A stretch of DNA of 52,338 bases from Candidatus Avidehalobacter gallistercoris (GCA_018715045.1 DVMH01000012.1:1-52338), one strand, 5' to 3'; shown: positions 33,899-43,650, counted from the first letter of the stretch. Translations and numbers: made by a program. The notes: a model not told the origin generated them from the sequence alone.

Positions 33899-33958
33899 AT
33901 TCGTTCCTCCTGAAGCAAAGTTTTGTAGTTTGTGTGTGTTAATAATACTATTTTACAC

Positions 33959-36900
33959 TTATTCGGCTGGGTTTGCAATATCTTGCGCCAGTGTTTTGTT
34001 AAGATGCGTCAGTAAGTCCTCTAAAAACGCTTTGATCTCAGCCAGGCGCGCGTCCTCGGTGCGGTTGGCAAGCGTCAGGCGCAGCAGCAGCTCATTTTTG
34101 CCGAGGAATTTTAAACGCTTACCATAGGCATTGGCCAGCTTTAGCATGGCGGAGCCGTCGAAAGGATTTTTTGCACCAAAGTTCAGCGTTAGCAGCTGGT
34201 GCGGCGCGGTCAGTGATTTTGCGCCCAATGCCTCGGACAGATTACGCAGGGTGAGGATAACGAACAGGTTTTGCACGGCCTTTGGCGGTGGCCCGAAACG
34301 GTCAGAAAGCTCAGCCAAAAGCTGTTCTGTATCTTCTGGCTGCTCGCAGGCGGCAATTTTGTTGTATATCTGGAATTTCAACGTGACCTCGCTGACGTAA
34401 TTATCCGGAATAAATGCGTCCAGGCCCAGATCCAGTTTGCACTCGACAGCCGGCTTGGGCGGCTCTGCCTGCCCCATGCCCTGTTCAATGGCCTCATTTA
34501 TCAGTTTGCAGTATAGATCGAAACCAACGGCGGCAATATGCCCGTGCTGTTCTGCACCCAGCAGGTTGCCGGCGCCGCGTATTTCCAGATCACGCATGGC
34601 TATTTTGAAGCCGGCGCCCAGCTGGGTGAAATCGCGAATGGCGGCCAGCCGCCGCCGTGCGTCGTCCTGTAAGATTTTGCCGGGGCGATAAGTGAAATAA
34701 GCGAACGCCTGCTGGTTAGAGCGCCCCACGCGGCCTCGCAGCTGATAAAGCTGCGCCAGGCCGAAGTTTTCGGCGTTCTCTACGATCAGCGTGTTAACGT
34801 TCGGGATATCCAGCCCGGATTCCGCAATGGTGGTGCAGAGTAGAATGTCTGCCCTGCCCTCCAGAAAGTCGCTCATGATCGGCTTCAGCTGGCGTTCCGT
34901 CATCTGTCCGTGGGCGGCCAGTATACGTGCCTGCGGCACCAGCTCGTTCAGTTCCTGCAGCTTTTCATCAATATTTTTTACGCTGTTATAAATATAATAT
35001 ACCTGCCCGCCGCGTGAGAGTTCTCGCTCAATGGCTTTTTGCAGCAGACGGGGGTGGTGTTCGATGACGAATGTCTGCACGGGCAGCCTGTTCTTGGGGG
35101 GCGTGGCGATAACGCTCATGTCGCGCATACCCACCAGAGACATATGCAGTGTGCGTGGGATCGGCGTGGCAGAAAGGGTTAAAACGTCTACCGAGCCTTT
35201 CAGCTGCTTGATCTTCTCCTTGTGGGCGACGCCGAAACGCTGTTCCTCGTCAACTACCAGAAGCCCCAGCGCCTTAAACTGCACGTCTTTAGAGAGCAGG
35301 CGATGCGTACCAATCAGAATATCTACCGTGCCCGCCGCAAGGCTGGCAAGCGCTTCTTTCTGCTGTTTGGCGCTGACGAAGCGGCTTAGCAGCGCGATCT
35401 TAACTGGATAATTGGCAAAGCGCTTGCAGAAATTCTGGTAATGCTGTTCGGCCAACAGCGTGGTGGGCGCGAGCATGGCCACCTGCTTGCCGTCCTGTAC
35501 GGCCTTGAATGCTGCCCGCATGGCCAGCTCGGTTTTGCCGTAGCCGACGTCGCCGCAGAGCAGCCGGTCCATCGGGCGGGAGCTTTGCATATCGCGCTTG
35601 ATATCGGCCAGCGCTTTCAGCTGCCCGTCTGTTTCTTCATATTCAAATGCATCCTCAAATTCTCGCTGCCAGTTGGTGTCGGGTGAGAACGCGAAACCCT
35701 GCGCCCGCTCTCGCGCGGCATAAAGCCGCAAAAGCTCGTCCGCCATATCCTGGACGGAGGCGCGCACCTTTGCTTTGGTGCGTTCCCAGGCGGTGCCGCC
35801 CAGCCGGTTCAGCTTGGGGGCGCCGGAATCACTGCCGATGTACTTTTGCACCAGGTGCATCTGTTCCACCGGGATAAACAGCTTGTCGCCCGCCGCGTAT
35901 TCGATTTTCAGATAATCAGCGGCCGCACCGTCAGCCGTTATGCGCTCAATGCCGGCAAACCGCCCGACGCCGTGGTTGGTGTGGACGACATAATCGCCGG
36001 GGGCGAGCTCCACAAACGCGTTGATATCAGTCTCTTGCTTGGCCGAGCCGCGTTTGGCCTTGGCTTTCCGACCCAGAATCTCCCGCTCGGTTAGCAGCAT
36101 CAGCCTGCCGGCGGGATAGGCGAAGCCGGAGACAAGCGGCGATACGCCGATAGCCGCCTCCGGATAATCATAATCGCTTAAAATATCACGCAGATTCCCG
36201 GCGCGCAGCTTGGAGCTGACGCAGAAGAAGATGTGCTGCCCCTCTTTGCGCCACTTTTGCAGATCCCTGGCAAAAAGCGGCAGCTGCCCCACGTAGGAGG
36301 GAATCGGAGTAGCTTTGATCTCGATGTGCTGTGTCTGTTTAATTGCGCTGGCGGCAGAAAGCTGCATGAAACTGCTGTGGGGGCGTGCGTTGATTACACT
36401 GATTGCTTCATCAGCGGGAAGAAAGGCAGCGGCAAATGAGTTAAGCTCCTTTTTGTTCAGGCGGTGCGCGTCCAGCAGGCCGTCAAAATAAATCTGGCGC
36501 TCCTGCTCGGCCTCACGCAGGTTTTGCTCACACTGCGCTGCCTCGTCCACCAGCAGATATGCTCCCTCCGGCAGATAATCCAGCAGAGTGACCCCGGCGT
36601 TTTGCAGACGGCAGGGGAAAAGCTCCAGCTCCCTAAGGCAGGTTTCGGCGGAGCGCTGCGTGTCCGGCGCGAAATAGCGCACAGTTTCAATTTCATTATC
36701 AAAAAAATCCAGCCGTACCGGGCGATCCCAGCCGACGGGGTATATATCTGCAATGCCGCCGCGGCAGGCAAAGGTTCCGGGTGTATCTATCATGCTTTCG
36801 CGTTGATAGCCCAATTCTATCAATCGCTGTGCCAGCTCGTCCAGTTCAATAGTTACGCCGGGAGTAAGCAGCAGGCGCTCCGCCGCGAATGCGTCTTTCG

Positions 36901-37318
36901 GCTGAAAGCGTCCCAGCAGTGCTTCTGCTGGTGTCACCACGCAAACGGTTTCCTCCTTGGAAAGAGCGGCCAGGGCGTTAAGACGTGCGGCCACCACATC
37001 GGCCTCCGGCTGGAAATCGGTAAAAGGCGATAGCTCTACCGGGGGGAGCAGCAGCACACGCTCTGACATATCTTTGGGGAGCAGTGCACACAGGTTCTCC
37101 TGCCAGCGGGCGGCGCTTTCCGCGTCGGGTGTAAGCAACAAGACGCTTTGTTGTTTTTTCATAAGCAATGCCGCCACCGCTGCCGCCTTAAAGCTTTCCG
37201 CCAGCCCCACGGCAAATGGGAAATCGCCTGAATCCTGTGCGAAAAGCCTGCCCAGCTTGGTATCGCCGGTCAGGCTGTTTAACAATTCCTGTTGAAATAA
37301 ATCAGTTTCGTTCATCAT
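33959..37318 (-). CDS. mfd: Transcription-repair coupling factor
   Basis: Mfd removes RNA polymerase stalled at DNA lesions and recruits UvrA. The 1119-residue protein has in order an UvrB-like N-terminal part, the RNA polymerase interaction domain (APGDYVVHTNHGVGRFAGI, near residue 435), a SF2 helicase with Walker A LCGDVGYGKTELAMRAA, box II DEEQRFGV, motif III SATPIPRTLHM and motif VI QLRGRVGRS, and the C-terminal TRCF domain. It overlaps the pth stop by four bases, so the two are coupled. Confidence 0.97.
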   Translation of the reverse strand: MMNETDLFQQELLNSLTGDTKLGRLFAQDSGDFPFAVGLAESFKAAAVAALLMKKQQSVLLLTPDAESAARWQENLCALLPKDMSERVLLLPPVELSPFTDFQPEADVVAARLNALAALSKEETVCVVTPAEALLGRFQPKDAFAAERLLLTPGVTIELDELAQRLIELGYQRESMIDTPGTFACRGGIADIYPVGWDRPVRLDFFDNEIETVRYFAPDTQRSAETCLRELELFPCRLQNAGVTLLDYLPEGAYLLVDEAAQCEQNLREAEQERQIYFDGLLDAHRLNKKELNSFAAAFLPADEAISVINARPHSSFMQLSAASAIKQTQHIEIKATPIPSYVGQLPLFARDLQKWRKEGQHIFFCVSSKLRAGNLRDILSDYDYPEAAIGVSPLVSGFAYPAGRLMLLTEREILGRKAKAKRGSAKQETDINAFVELAPGDYVVHTNHGVGRFAGIERITADGAAADYLKIEYAAGDKLFIPVEQMHLVQKYIGSDSGAPKLNRLGGTAWERTKAKVRASVQDMADELLRLYAARERAQGFAFSPDTNWQREFEDAFEYEETDGQLKALADIKRDMQSSRPMDRLLCGDVGYGKTELAMRAAFKAVQDGKQVAMLAPTTLLAEQHYQNFCKRFANYPVKIALLSRFVSAKQQKEALASLAAGTVDILIGTHRLLSKDVQFKALGLLVVDEEQRFGVAHKEKIKQLKGSVDVLTLSATPIPRTLHMSLVGMRDMSVIATPPKNRLPVQTFVIEHHPRLLQKAIERELSRGGQVYYIYNSVKNIDEKLQELNELVPQARILAAHGQMTERQLKPIMSDFLEGRADILLCTTIAESGLDIPNVNTLIVENAENFGLAQLYQLRGRVGRSNQQAFAYFTYRPGKILQDDARRRLAAIRDFTQLGAGFKIAMRDLEIRGAGNLLGAEQHGHIAAVGFDLYCKLINEAIEQGMGQAEPPKPAVECKLDLGLDAFIPDNYVSEVTLKFQIYNKIAACEQPEDTEQLLAELSDRFGPPPKAVQNLFVILTLRNLSEALGAKSLTAPHQLLTLNFGAKNPFDGSAMLKLANAYGKRLKFLGKNELLLRLTLANRTEDARLAEIKAFLEDLLTHLNKTLAQDIANPAE

Positions 37319-37899
37319 TTCTCCAAAGGTCGGGCGGCCTTGCCGTTAAAACGGTTCATCGCCGCCGCCGTGCCCATCTCTATCCAGCAGAGCGCCGCGT
37401 CTGCCGCGTCTTCCACTGCCGGGCGCAGCAGCAGCTTTTCCTCATCACTGAAGCGCCCCAGCACATAGGCTGCTGGATCGCCATAAAGCGGGTGGCTGAT
37501 ACCAAGGCGGAAACGGCTGATGTTCTGGTTGTTGCCCATCTGGCTGATAATGTCTTTCATGCCGTTGTGGCCACCCGCCGAGCCTTTCTGGCGTATGCGC
37601 AGCTGGCCGCAGGGCAGATCCATATCGTCGAAGATAATGAGTATTTCCGATGGGTCGATCTTATAAAAATCAGCCGCCGCCCGCACGGCCTTACCGCTCA
37701 GGTTCATAAATGTCTGGGGCTTCAGAAGCAGCAGTTTTTCACCATGATAGCTTGCCTGCGCCGTGAGAGCGAAAAATTTGCTTTTATTAAATTCCGCGCC
37801 TAAGCGTTCGGCCAGATAGTCGATAGCGATAAAGCCGATGTTGTGGCGGGTGTGCTGGTATTCAATGCCGGGGTTGCCCAGTCCTGCGATTAGTTTCAT
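37315..37899 (-). CDS. pth: Peptidyl-tRNA hydrolase
   Basis: Releases peptides from prematurely dropped peptidyl-tRNA. The 194-residue protein has GLGNPGIEYQHTRHNIGF with the active-site His, LLKPQTFMNLSG, the Asp in IIFDDMDLPCG and GSAGGHNGMKDI. ATG 37899 is taken as the start, with GGGAAG before it; an in-frame ATG at 37917 lacks a good site. It leads the pth-mfd-prsA block typical of Bacillota. Confidence 0.96.
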   Translation of the reverse strand: MKLIAGLGNPGIEYQHTRHNIGFIAIDYLAERLGAEFNKSKFFALTAQASYHGEKLLLLKPQTFMNLSGKAVRAAADFYKIDPSEILIIFDDMDLPCGQLRIRQKGSAGGHNGMKDIISQMGNNQNISRFRLGISHPLYGDPAAYVLGRFSDEEKLLLRPAVEDAADAALCWIEMGTAAAMNRFNGKAARPLEK

Positions 37900-38054
37900 T
37901 TTCTTAACTTCCCACATATTTTATATGCTTATTCTATATATTTTAGCACAATTTAAGCCTTCTGAAAAGCCCGTGCGTAAATATTTTCAGGCATAAAACT
38001 CCCTGCTTCGCATATGCTTTGGCAGAACGGCGATCGAGAGGGAGCGTGGTTTGG

Positions 38055-38795
38055 ATGGCAAATTTAACGAAGGATTTGGAGCAGCGCAGCGAGTTATCCT
38101 GTGAGATAAGCGCCATTGACCTGCCGGATATGCAGGTATACAGTTTGAACGAGGCAACAGTCATCGGCCGGGTGAAAGATGCGGTTATCGACGCGCGGGA
38201 TAAACGACTGCTGGCGCTGGCAGTTGATAAGGGCGGCTGGTATCATGATGTGCGGGTCATACCTGCCGGCAAGATACATACTATTGGCGACGATGTCATC
38301 ACGGTGGACGAGAAGCAGCCGCCGAAGTATCCGGTGAACCTGCCGCGTATTGTGGAATATATGCGCCGACCCTGCAATCTGGTTGGAGCGCACATCGTCA
38401 GCGACGACGGGCGCTCGCTGGGTCGGGTGGAGGGTTTTTATCTGAACCGCGAAACAGGAGATATTACCCGGTTGGAAATTGCCGGCGGCGTGTTCAGCTG
38501 GCTGTGGGCGGGCAAAATTGCCGTTCCTGCGCAGTATATACAAACGGTGGGCGAGGATTCGGTGGTGGTTGATGCAGCTGTGTTTTCTGATTTGCGAGTG
38601 TCGGCGGGGCTCTTAAAGGTGAACTTCGCGGCGATGGCCGAGCTGGCTGAGCACGGCGGCGAAAATGTTAACCGACTGCGGCAGCGCGCGACTCAAAGCC
38701 TCAAAGCCTTGCAAGAAAAGCGGCGGCGCGAGCGCGAGCAGGCAGCTGCAGCGGAAATAGCGGCCAAAGCGGAGGAATTGCCAGTAAATTTATAA
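38055..38795 (+). CDS. PRC-barrel domain protein
   Basis: A 246-residue protein with two PRC-barrel-like beta domains: SLNEATVIGRVKDAVIDAR (about 40-110) and LVGAHIVSDDGRSLGRVEGF (about 110-170). The C-terminal 70 residues form a charged helix rich in Arg and Glu (QEKRRREREQAAAAE). PRC barrels act in RNA processing and photosystem assembly; in Bacillota the function is unknown. The ATG 38055 has GGGAG about 11 bases before; a GTG at 38046 is an alternative. Confidence 0.78.
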   Translation: MANLTKDLEQRSELSCEISAIDLPDMQVYSLNEATVIGRVKDAVIDARDKRLLALAVDKGGWYHDVRVIPAGKIHTIGDDVITVDEKQPPKYPVNLPRIVEYMRRPCNLVGAHIVSDDGRSLGRVEGFYLNRETGDITRLEIAGGVFSWLWAGKIAVPAQYIQTVGEDSVVVDAAVFSDLRVSAGLLKVNFAAMAELAEHGGENVNRLRQRATQSLKALQEKRRREREQAAAAEIAAKAEELPVNL

Positions 38796-38899
38796 AGGAT
38801 AAGGCGCGTCGCGCGGAGTTTTTGTCCGGCGGCGCGCTCATGCATAAACTGCGGCTTTTTGGCGCATAATAAGCCCAAAACCCGGAAGAGGTGGGCAAT

Positions 38900-39472
38900 A
38901 TGCGTAAGCTGTGGTTCAGTTTATCGTTGGCGGTAGTGTTCGTGTTCGCTGCCAGCGCCTCATATATTTATTTTGTACTGGCTGAGGGCGCCCCAGAGGT
39001 AGATAAGCCATATAAGGCGGCGACGGAGATTGCCGCTCGTTCGCCGCAGGTGGCGGCGGATATGCGGGTGACGCGGCGCGAGATTTATACCTGTGGTTAT
39101 ACAGCGGAGGAAGCGCTTGATAACGGCGGCGAGTTTCGCGGTCTGACGTTTGATCAGCTGGCCAAAGAGGGCTGGCAGGTGGCGCAAACAGGTGAAAAAG
39201 AACTGGAAATTGTGCGCCAGGTGGATGGTATATGCCCTATAGAACAGGAAAAACGGCTGTTGGTGGATAGTGGGCGAGGACTGGCGGTATACCGCGGCAC
39301 GGCGGAACACCGGGGCGATCTGCTGTTGGAAATGCCGGTGGATATGAGCGAGCTGCCGCCAACGCTGGCCGAAGCGCTGGCCGGCGGCGGTTATCAGCTG
39401 GAATCTCAGGCCGAGCTGGACGAACTGCTGGAATCGCTGGACGAACTGATTGCTGTGCCGGAAACGGAATAA
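38900..39472 (+). CDS. BofC-like (C-terminal domain) secreted or membrane-anchored protein
   Basis: A 190-residue protein with a signal anchor (LWFSLSLAVVFVFAAS). The domain includes IYTCGYTAEEA, GLTFDQLAKEGWQV, VDGICPIEQEKRLLVDSGRGLAVYRG and PVDMSELPPTL, as I remember for the BofC C-terminal domain. BofC controls signalling from forespore to mother cell in sporulation. Start ATG 38900 has GAGGTG at 38888-38893. A role in sporulation is plausible but inferred, because many non-sporulation members share this fold. Confidence 0.7.
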   Translation: MRKLWFSLSLAVVFVFAASASYIYFVLAEGAPEVDKPYKAATEIAARSPQVAADMRVTRREIYTCGYTAEEALDNGGEFRGLTFDQLAKEGWQVAQTGEKELEIVRQVDGICPIEQEKRLLVDSGRGLAVYRGTAEHRGDLLLEMPVDMSELPPTLAEALAGGGYQLESQAELDELLESLDELIAVPETE

Positions 39473-39553
39473 TCACGGCCTGCTGGATTTTTTGCCGTCT
39501 CTGTGCTATGATATAGCAAGAGACGGTATTTTTATCTAAACGAGGTTTTACAT

Positions 39554-40096
39554 ATGCAGCATTTAATGCATGATTTAGAGCAGACTGATGCGGCGCATTG
39601 GCCGCACCCGCAGGAAAGACCGCTGACTCCTGCTGTGCTGAATGTGGTGCTGTATCAGCCTGAGATTCCGGCCAACACCGGCAATATCGGCCGTACCTGC
39701 GCTATCACCGGGGCGGCGCTGCATCTGATCGAGCCGCTGGGCTTTGATTTGTTCGACCGGCGGGCGCGGCGATCCGGCCTGGATTATTGGGATAAGCTGG
39801 CGCTTTATGTTTATCATGACTGGGATGATTTTCTCGCCAAGAACCCTGGCGCGACGATTTTTCTGGCAACAACAAAGGGCAGCGTGCCGCACACCGATAT
39901 GGTATATCCCAAAGGGGCTTATTTGGTTTTTGGGCGTGAAACGGCAGGGCTGCCGGATTTTATTCATCAGGCCTATCCTTTGCGGCGTGTGCGTATCCCC
40001 ATGCGGCCGGAATTTCGTTCCTATAATCTTGCCAATTCGGTGGCCGTGATAGTGTTCGAGGCTCTGCGGCAGCAGGGTTTCCCGGGGCTGGAATAG
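39554..40096 (+). CDS. trmL: tRNA (cytidine/uridine-34 2'-O)-methyltransferase
   Basis: SPOUT-class enzyme that methylates the wobble ribose of tRNA-Leu. The 180-residue protein has NVVLYQPEIPANTGNIGRTC near the N-terminus, then the SAM knot: LVFGRETAGLP, VRIPMRPEFRSYNLANSVA. It has about 25 extra N-terminal residues relative to the usual size. ATG 39554 has CGAGGT. The adjacent gene overlaps no bases and starts 9 bases downstream. Confidence 0.93.
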   Translation: MQHLMHDLEQTDAAHWPHPQERPLTPAVLNVVLYQPEIPANTGNIGRTCAITGAALHLIEPLGFDLFDRRARRSGLDYWDKLALYVYHDWDDFLAKNPGATIFLATTKGSVPHTDMVYPKGAYLVFGRETAGLPDFIHQAYPLRRVRIPMRPEFRSYNLANSVAVIVFEALRQQGFPGLE

Positions 40097-40105
40097 GAGA
40101 GGCTT

Positions 40106-40747
40106 ATGGATGTTATAACGATTGCTGCTCCAGCGCAGGCGGAGTTCACAGAAAAAAAATCACGTTTTATCGGCTATATTAGCCCGGCTGTGGATGAGCA
40201 GGCCGCGCAGAAGTTTTTGCAGCAGATATGTGCCCGGCATCGTGACGCCACCCATAACTGCTATGCCTGGCAGGCTGGCGCTAACGCCGAATTTCAGCGT
40301 TCTTCTGACGACGGCGAGCCCAGCGGCACTGCCGGCCGCCCCATTATGGGGGTTATCCAGGGGGCAGGGCTAACGAACGTGGTCATCGTGGTTACACGTT
40401 ATTTTGGCGGTATATTGCTGGGTACGGGCGGGCTGGTGCGCGCTTACACGCAGGCGGCGCAGCAGGCGGTGCAGGCTGCAAAGTTAGTCAGGCTGGTGCC
40501 AGCCCGTTCCTTGGCGCTCTCGCTTACCTATGCCGATTGGCCGCGGCTGGAACCACTTTTGCCTGGGTTTGGCTGTCGGGTGGAGGATGTGCGCTTCACC
40601 GATAAGGTGGACGTGCGCCTGCTAGCGCCGCTGCGAGAAAGCGAGAGGCTGGCGGCGCGGCTGGCGGATGTGCTGGGCAAACCTGTACAGCCTGTTTGGC
40701 TGAATGAGCAGGCGCAGATGGCGCAGCCGCTGGAGGCGGCGGAATAA
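40106..40747 (+). CDS. YigZ/IMPACT family protein
   Basis: A 213-residue protein with an N-terminal UPF0029 (IMPACT) domain: EKKSRFIGYISPAV, HNCYAWQAG, SDDGEPSGTAGRPI and VVIVVTRYFGGILLGTGGLVRAY, followed by a small DUF1949-like C-terminal domain. Its biochemical role is uncertain, possibly linked to translation control or stress. GGAGAGG lies before the ATG. It ends at the bidirectional terminator shared with the convergent ABC operon. Confidence 0.92.
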   Translation: MDVITIAAPAQAEFTEKKSRFIGYISPAVDEQAAQKFLQQICARHRDATHNCYAWQAGANAEFQRSSDDGEPSGTAGRPIMGVIQGAGLTNVVIVVTRYFGGILLGTGGLVRAYTQAAQQAVQAAKLVRLVPARSLALSLTYADWPRLEPLLPGFGCRVEDVRFTDKVDVRLLAPLRESERLAARLADVLGKPVQPVWLNEQAQMAQPLEAAE

Positions 40748-40760
40748 ATTTTCGCATAAC

Positions 40761-40793
40761 AAAAGAGCAGAACCAAACCGGTCCTGCTCTTTT
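40761..40793. terminator. Bidirectional terminator between YigZ gene and the ABC operon
   Basis: AAAAGAGCAG (40761-40770) pairs with CTGCTCTTTT (40784-40793), and an inner ACC/GGT pair extends the stem. A-run and T-run make it effective on both strands. Confidence 0.88.
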
Positions 40794-40809
40794 ACTTTGT
40801 CCAGAATAC

Positions 40810-41601
40810 TCAGGAAAGTAAAATGCGGTCGTTATCCAGCATTTCACCCTTGACTTCGCGGTACTTTTGCAGCAGTTCTGCTACGGTCAATGACTTGCGC
40901 TCCTCACCCTGAATATCCAGCACCACATTGCCGTCGTCCATCATCAGCGTGCGGTTGCCCAGCTCCAGCGCCGAGGCGATATTGTGCGTAATCATCAGCG
41001 TGGTGATACCCTTTTCCGCTACCACCTCGCGGGTGATTTTGAAGACTTTTTCCGCTGTCAGCGGGTCGAGAGCGGCGGTGTGTTCGTCCAGCAGCAGAAT
41101 TTTTGGCGTGATGATGACCGCCATCAGCAGGGTGACGGCTTGCCGCTGCCCGCCGGATAAGAGCCCCATTTTTGTTTTCATGCGATCCTCCAGGCCCATG
41201 CCAAGGCGAGCCAGCGCTTCACGGAAAACCTCGCGGTCGCGCCTGGTAATGGCGGGGTGCAGACCCTTTTTCTGCGAGGCATAGGGGATGGCCAGATTCT
41301 GTTCAATGGTGAGGTCGGGTGCAGTGCCTTTCATGGGGTCTTGAAAAATACGGCCAATAACTTTAGCGCGATATGTCTCCGGCTTAAACGTCATATCTTC
41401 GCCGTCGATCAAAATCTGCCCTTCGTCGGTGAGAAAAGTGCCGGCAATAGCGTTGAAAAGCGTAGATTTGCCAGCCCCGTTACTGCCGATAATGGTGGCG
41501 AAATCGCCGTGGGCAAGATGGAGGGATAAGCCTTTAAGCACCTTTTTTTCGTTGGCGGTGCCGGGGGCAAACGTCTTGTGAATATTACGAATTTGCAGCA
41601 T
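40810..41601 (-). CDS. ABC transporter ATP-binding protein (TrpXYZ-like importer)
   Basis: A 263-residue ATPase. Walker A is GSNGAGKST, the signature LLSGGQRQAVTLL, Walker B KILLLDEHTAALDP and the switch His MITHNIAS. The histidine in DEHTAALD is common in this group. It overlaps the permease gene by 17 bases. With the permease and the PF04392-like binding lipoprotein it forms a complete importer. In streptococci a similar TrpXYZ set imports tryptophan; the ligand here is not shown. Confidence 0.92.
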   Translation of the reverse strand: MLQIRNIHKTFAPGTANEKKVLKGLSLHLAHGDFATIIGSNGAGKSTLFNAIAGTFLTDEGQILIDGEDMTFKPETYRAKVIGRIFQDPMKGTAPDLTIEQNLAIPYASQKKGLHPAITRRDREVFREALARLGMGLEDRMKTKMGLLSGGQRQAVTLLMAVIITPKILLLDEHTAALDPLTAEKVFKITREVVAEKGITTLMITHNIASALELGNRTLMMDDGNVVLDIQGEERKSLTVAELLQKYREVKGEMLDNDRILLS

Positions 41602-42505
41602 TTTCCCGCTCCCTTCTTATCTTATTGCGGCGCTCGGTCATGGCGGCTTTGACCGGCCCCACAGCCAGCGCCACCGCGATAATCAGCACCGATATCAGCT
41701 TCAAAAAATACGTTGGGAACAGATTAGTCTTGATGGCGACGGCGATGATCAAACGGTAAGCCACGCTGCCCACGATGGCAGAAACAAAGCCAACCGGCAG
41801 GCTTCTCTTGACGCACAGCGTTTCGCCTATAATCACCGATGCAAAGCCGATAACAATAGTGCCGCTGCCCGCCGTTACGTCGGCATAGCCCATGTACTGT
41901 GTATATACTGCGCCGGAGATAGCAACGCAGCCGTTAGCGAGAGCGAGAGCGATCCATTTCATTTTGGTAGTGGATACGGAGGTAGCCCGCACCATTGCCT
42001 CATTATCGCCGGTGGCGCATATGCACAGCCCAGTATGGGTGGTGAAGAAAAACTCCACCAGCGCCACTACAATGCCGCAGATTATGAGACCGGCGATGAT
42101 CATAGAGGCGTGCTTGGAAAGCCCTGTCAGATCCTGAAACAGTGAGAACACAGTGTCTGCCCCGAGGATTGATATGTTGGGGGTGCCGTTGTTCATGATC
42201 AGCAAGTTGATGGAATAGAGCGCCGACATGGTCATAATGCCCGCCAAAATGGATGGTATTTTGACTTTGGTTTGGAAAAAGGCGGTGCAGCTGCCGGCCA
42301 GAGCGCCCGCTGCAAGAGCGATAAAAATGGCCAAGATGGGGTGGCCGGCATTGGTAATCATAGCGCTGACGGCCATGCCGAGTGTGATGCTGCCGTCTAC
42401 CGTCAGGTCGGGTATCTTTAAGATGCGGAAAGTGATGAACACCCCCAGCACCATCAGACCGTATACCAAGCCCAGTTCCACCGCGCCCAGTAATTGATTA
42501 GTCAT
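41585..42505 (-). CDS. ABC transporter permease (branched-chain/TrpY-like)
   Basis: A 306-residue membrane protein with about eight to nine hydrophobic segments, of the BPD_transp_2 (LivH-like) type. The N-terminus GLVYGLMVLGVFITFRILKI and the GSITLGMAVSAMITN stretch are typical. A terminator-like hairpin separates it from the binding-protein gene upstream. Confidence 0.9.
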   Translation of the reverse strand: MTNQLLGAVELGLVYGLMVLGVFITFRILKIPDLTVDGSITLGMAVSAMITNAGHPILAIFIALAAGALAGSCTAFFQTKVKIPSILAGIMTMSALYSINLLIMNNGTPNISILGADTVFSLFQDLTGLSKHASMIIAGLIICGIVVALVEFFFTTHTGLCICATGDNEAMVRATSVSTTKMKWIALALANGCVAISGAVYTQYMGYADVTAGSGTIVIGFASVIIGETLCVKRSLPVGFVSAIVGSVAYRLIIAVAIKTNLFPTYFLKLISVLIIAVALAVGPVKAAMTERRNKIRRERENAANS

Positions 42506-42532
42506 GCGAAAAACTCCTTAAGCAAACGATCG

Positions 42533-42570
42533 AAAAAACAAAACGCGGGGAGAGACAAGCACTCCCCGCG
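42533..42570 (-). terminator. Terminator between binding protein and permease genes
   Basis: CGCGGGGAG (42544-42552) pairs with CTCCCCGCG (42562-42570), followed on the minus strand by a T-rich stretch complementary to 42535-42543. It probably stops most transcripts, so the binding protein is made in excess over the permease and ATPase. Confidence 0.85.
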
Positions 42571-42587
42571 CTGCAATCGAGAAAAAC

Positions 42588-43616
42588 TTACTTGGTGGTT
42601 ACATAAGTAGCTTTAGCGGCGTAATCCTCAGGCAGGGTGATGTCGAGAGCTTCCTGAACGTCACTGTTGATAACCAGAGTAAAGTTGCTATATTGCTGGC
42701 AGGGCATATCTTCCAGAGCCTTGCCGTTATACCATTCAATTACCATATCGGCGGTCATCTCGCCGACGGTGGTATAATCAACGCCATAGGAGCAGAACGC
42801 GCCGCCGTGGGTCATCGCGTCGGCCGCGCCGTAAGCGGGGATGCCCATATCAGTCAGCGTCTGGCCCAGCTGGTTGAAGTTGGCCGCGATGATCGAATCA
42901 AGCGTCACATAAACGTAACCAATCTCGTCGGCGGAAAGCGCCTGCGCCTGAGTGATAGCGTCAGTCACATCGGCATAGCCCACTACTTCATAGGGTATAG
43001 ACTGCTCTTCGCAATAAGTCTTAGCGGTTTGCATGGTACATTCGGCGTTGTTCTGCGATGTGTTGTACATAATACAGACTTTTTTGCCTTCAGCCAGCGG
43101 CGTCAGCGCATTGGCTGTTTCAATGATCAGATCGGCAGGAATGGTGTTTGAAGTACCGGTGGCCAGATTCGCCGGGTCAACGGTGTTCAGATCAGGCATG
43201 ATTTTAGAATATACCGGATCAACCACCGACATGAAGATGATCGGGATCTCGCCGCCGCAAATGCTGACTGCTGCCTGCGTGGGCGGGGTCAGCATGGGTA
43301 CGACAAGGTCATAGCCGTTATCTACAAAGCCCTGAATAATGGTGGACATGGTAGCCGCATCACCGGACGCGCTTTCGAAATGAATGTTGATCTTGTCGGC
43401 TAAGCCGGCGTCTTCAATCGTCTGGATAAAGCTGTCGTGCATTTGTACAGCGTCGGCCATATCCACCAGTTGAACGAAACCTACATTGATAACGTCTTTT
43501 TCGTTTACCGTGCCGGTGGCCGTATCGCCATCGCTCTGCGTGGGCTGGTCGCCGCCGCAGCCGTACAGACACATTACCATCATCAGGCTCAACATCAATG
43601 CTGCTAATTTTTTCAT
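42588..43616 (-). CDS. ABC transporter substrate-binding lipoprotein (TrpX-like, PF04392 type)
   Basis: A 342-residue lipoprotein. It has a signal peptide and lipobox (VMCLYGCGG), then a two-lobe type 1 binding domain with IPIIFMSVVDPV, KKVCIMYNTSQNNAECTM and GIPAYGAADAMTHGG, which match the ABC_sub_bind family. ATG 43616 has GGGAGG (complement of 43625-43630) 8 bases before. Members bind aromatic amino acids or related small ligands. No T-box or riboswitch is seen in the 120-base leader; regulation could be by the adjacent LysR protein. Confidence 0.9.
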   Translation of the reverse strand: MKKLAALMLSLMMVMCLYGCGGDQPTQSDGDTATGTVNEKDVINVGFVQLVDMADAVQMHDSFIQTIEDAGLADKINIHFESASGDAATMSTIIQGFVDNGYDLVVPMLTPPTQAAVSICGGEIPIIFMSVVDPVYSKIMPDLNTVDPANLATGTSNTIPADLIIETANALTPLAEGKKVCIMYNTSQNNAECTMQTAKTYCEEQSIPYEVVGYADVTDAITQAQALSADEIGYVYVTLDSIIAANFNQLGQTLTDMGIPAYGAADAMTHGGAFCSYGVDYTTVGEMTADMVIEWYNGKALEDMPCQQYSNFTLVINSDVQEALDITLPEDYAAKATYVTTK

Positions 43617-43650
43617 CTTTTTTTCCTCCCTTGATACCTTCCTAATATTC

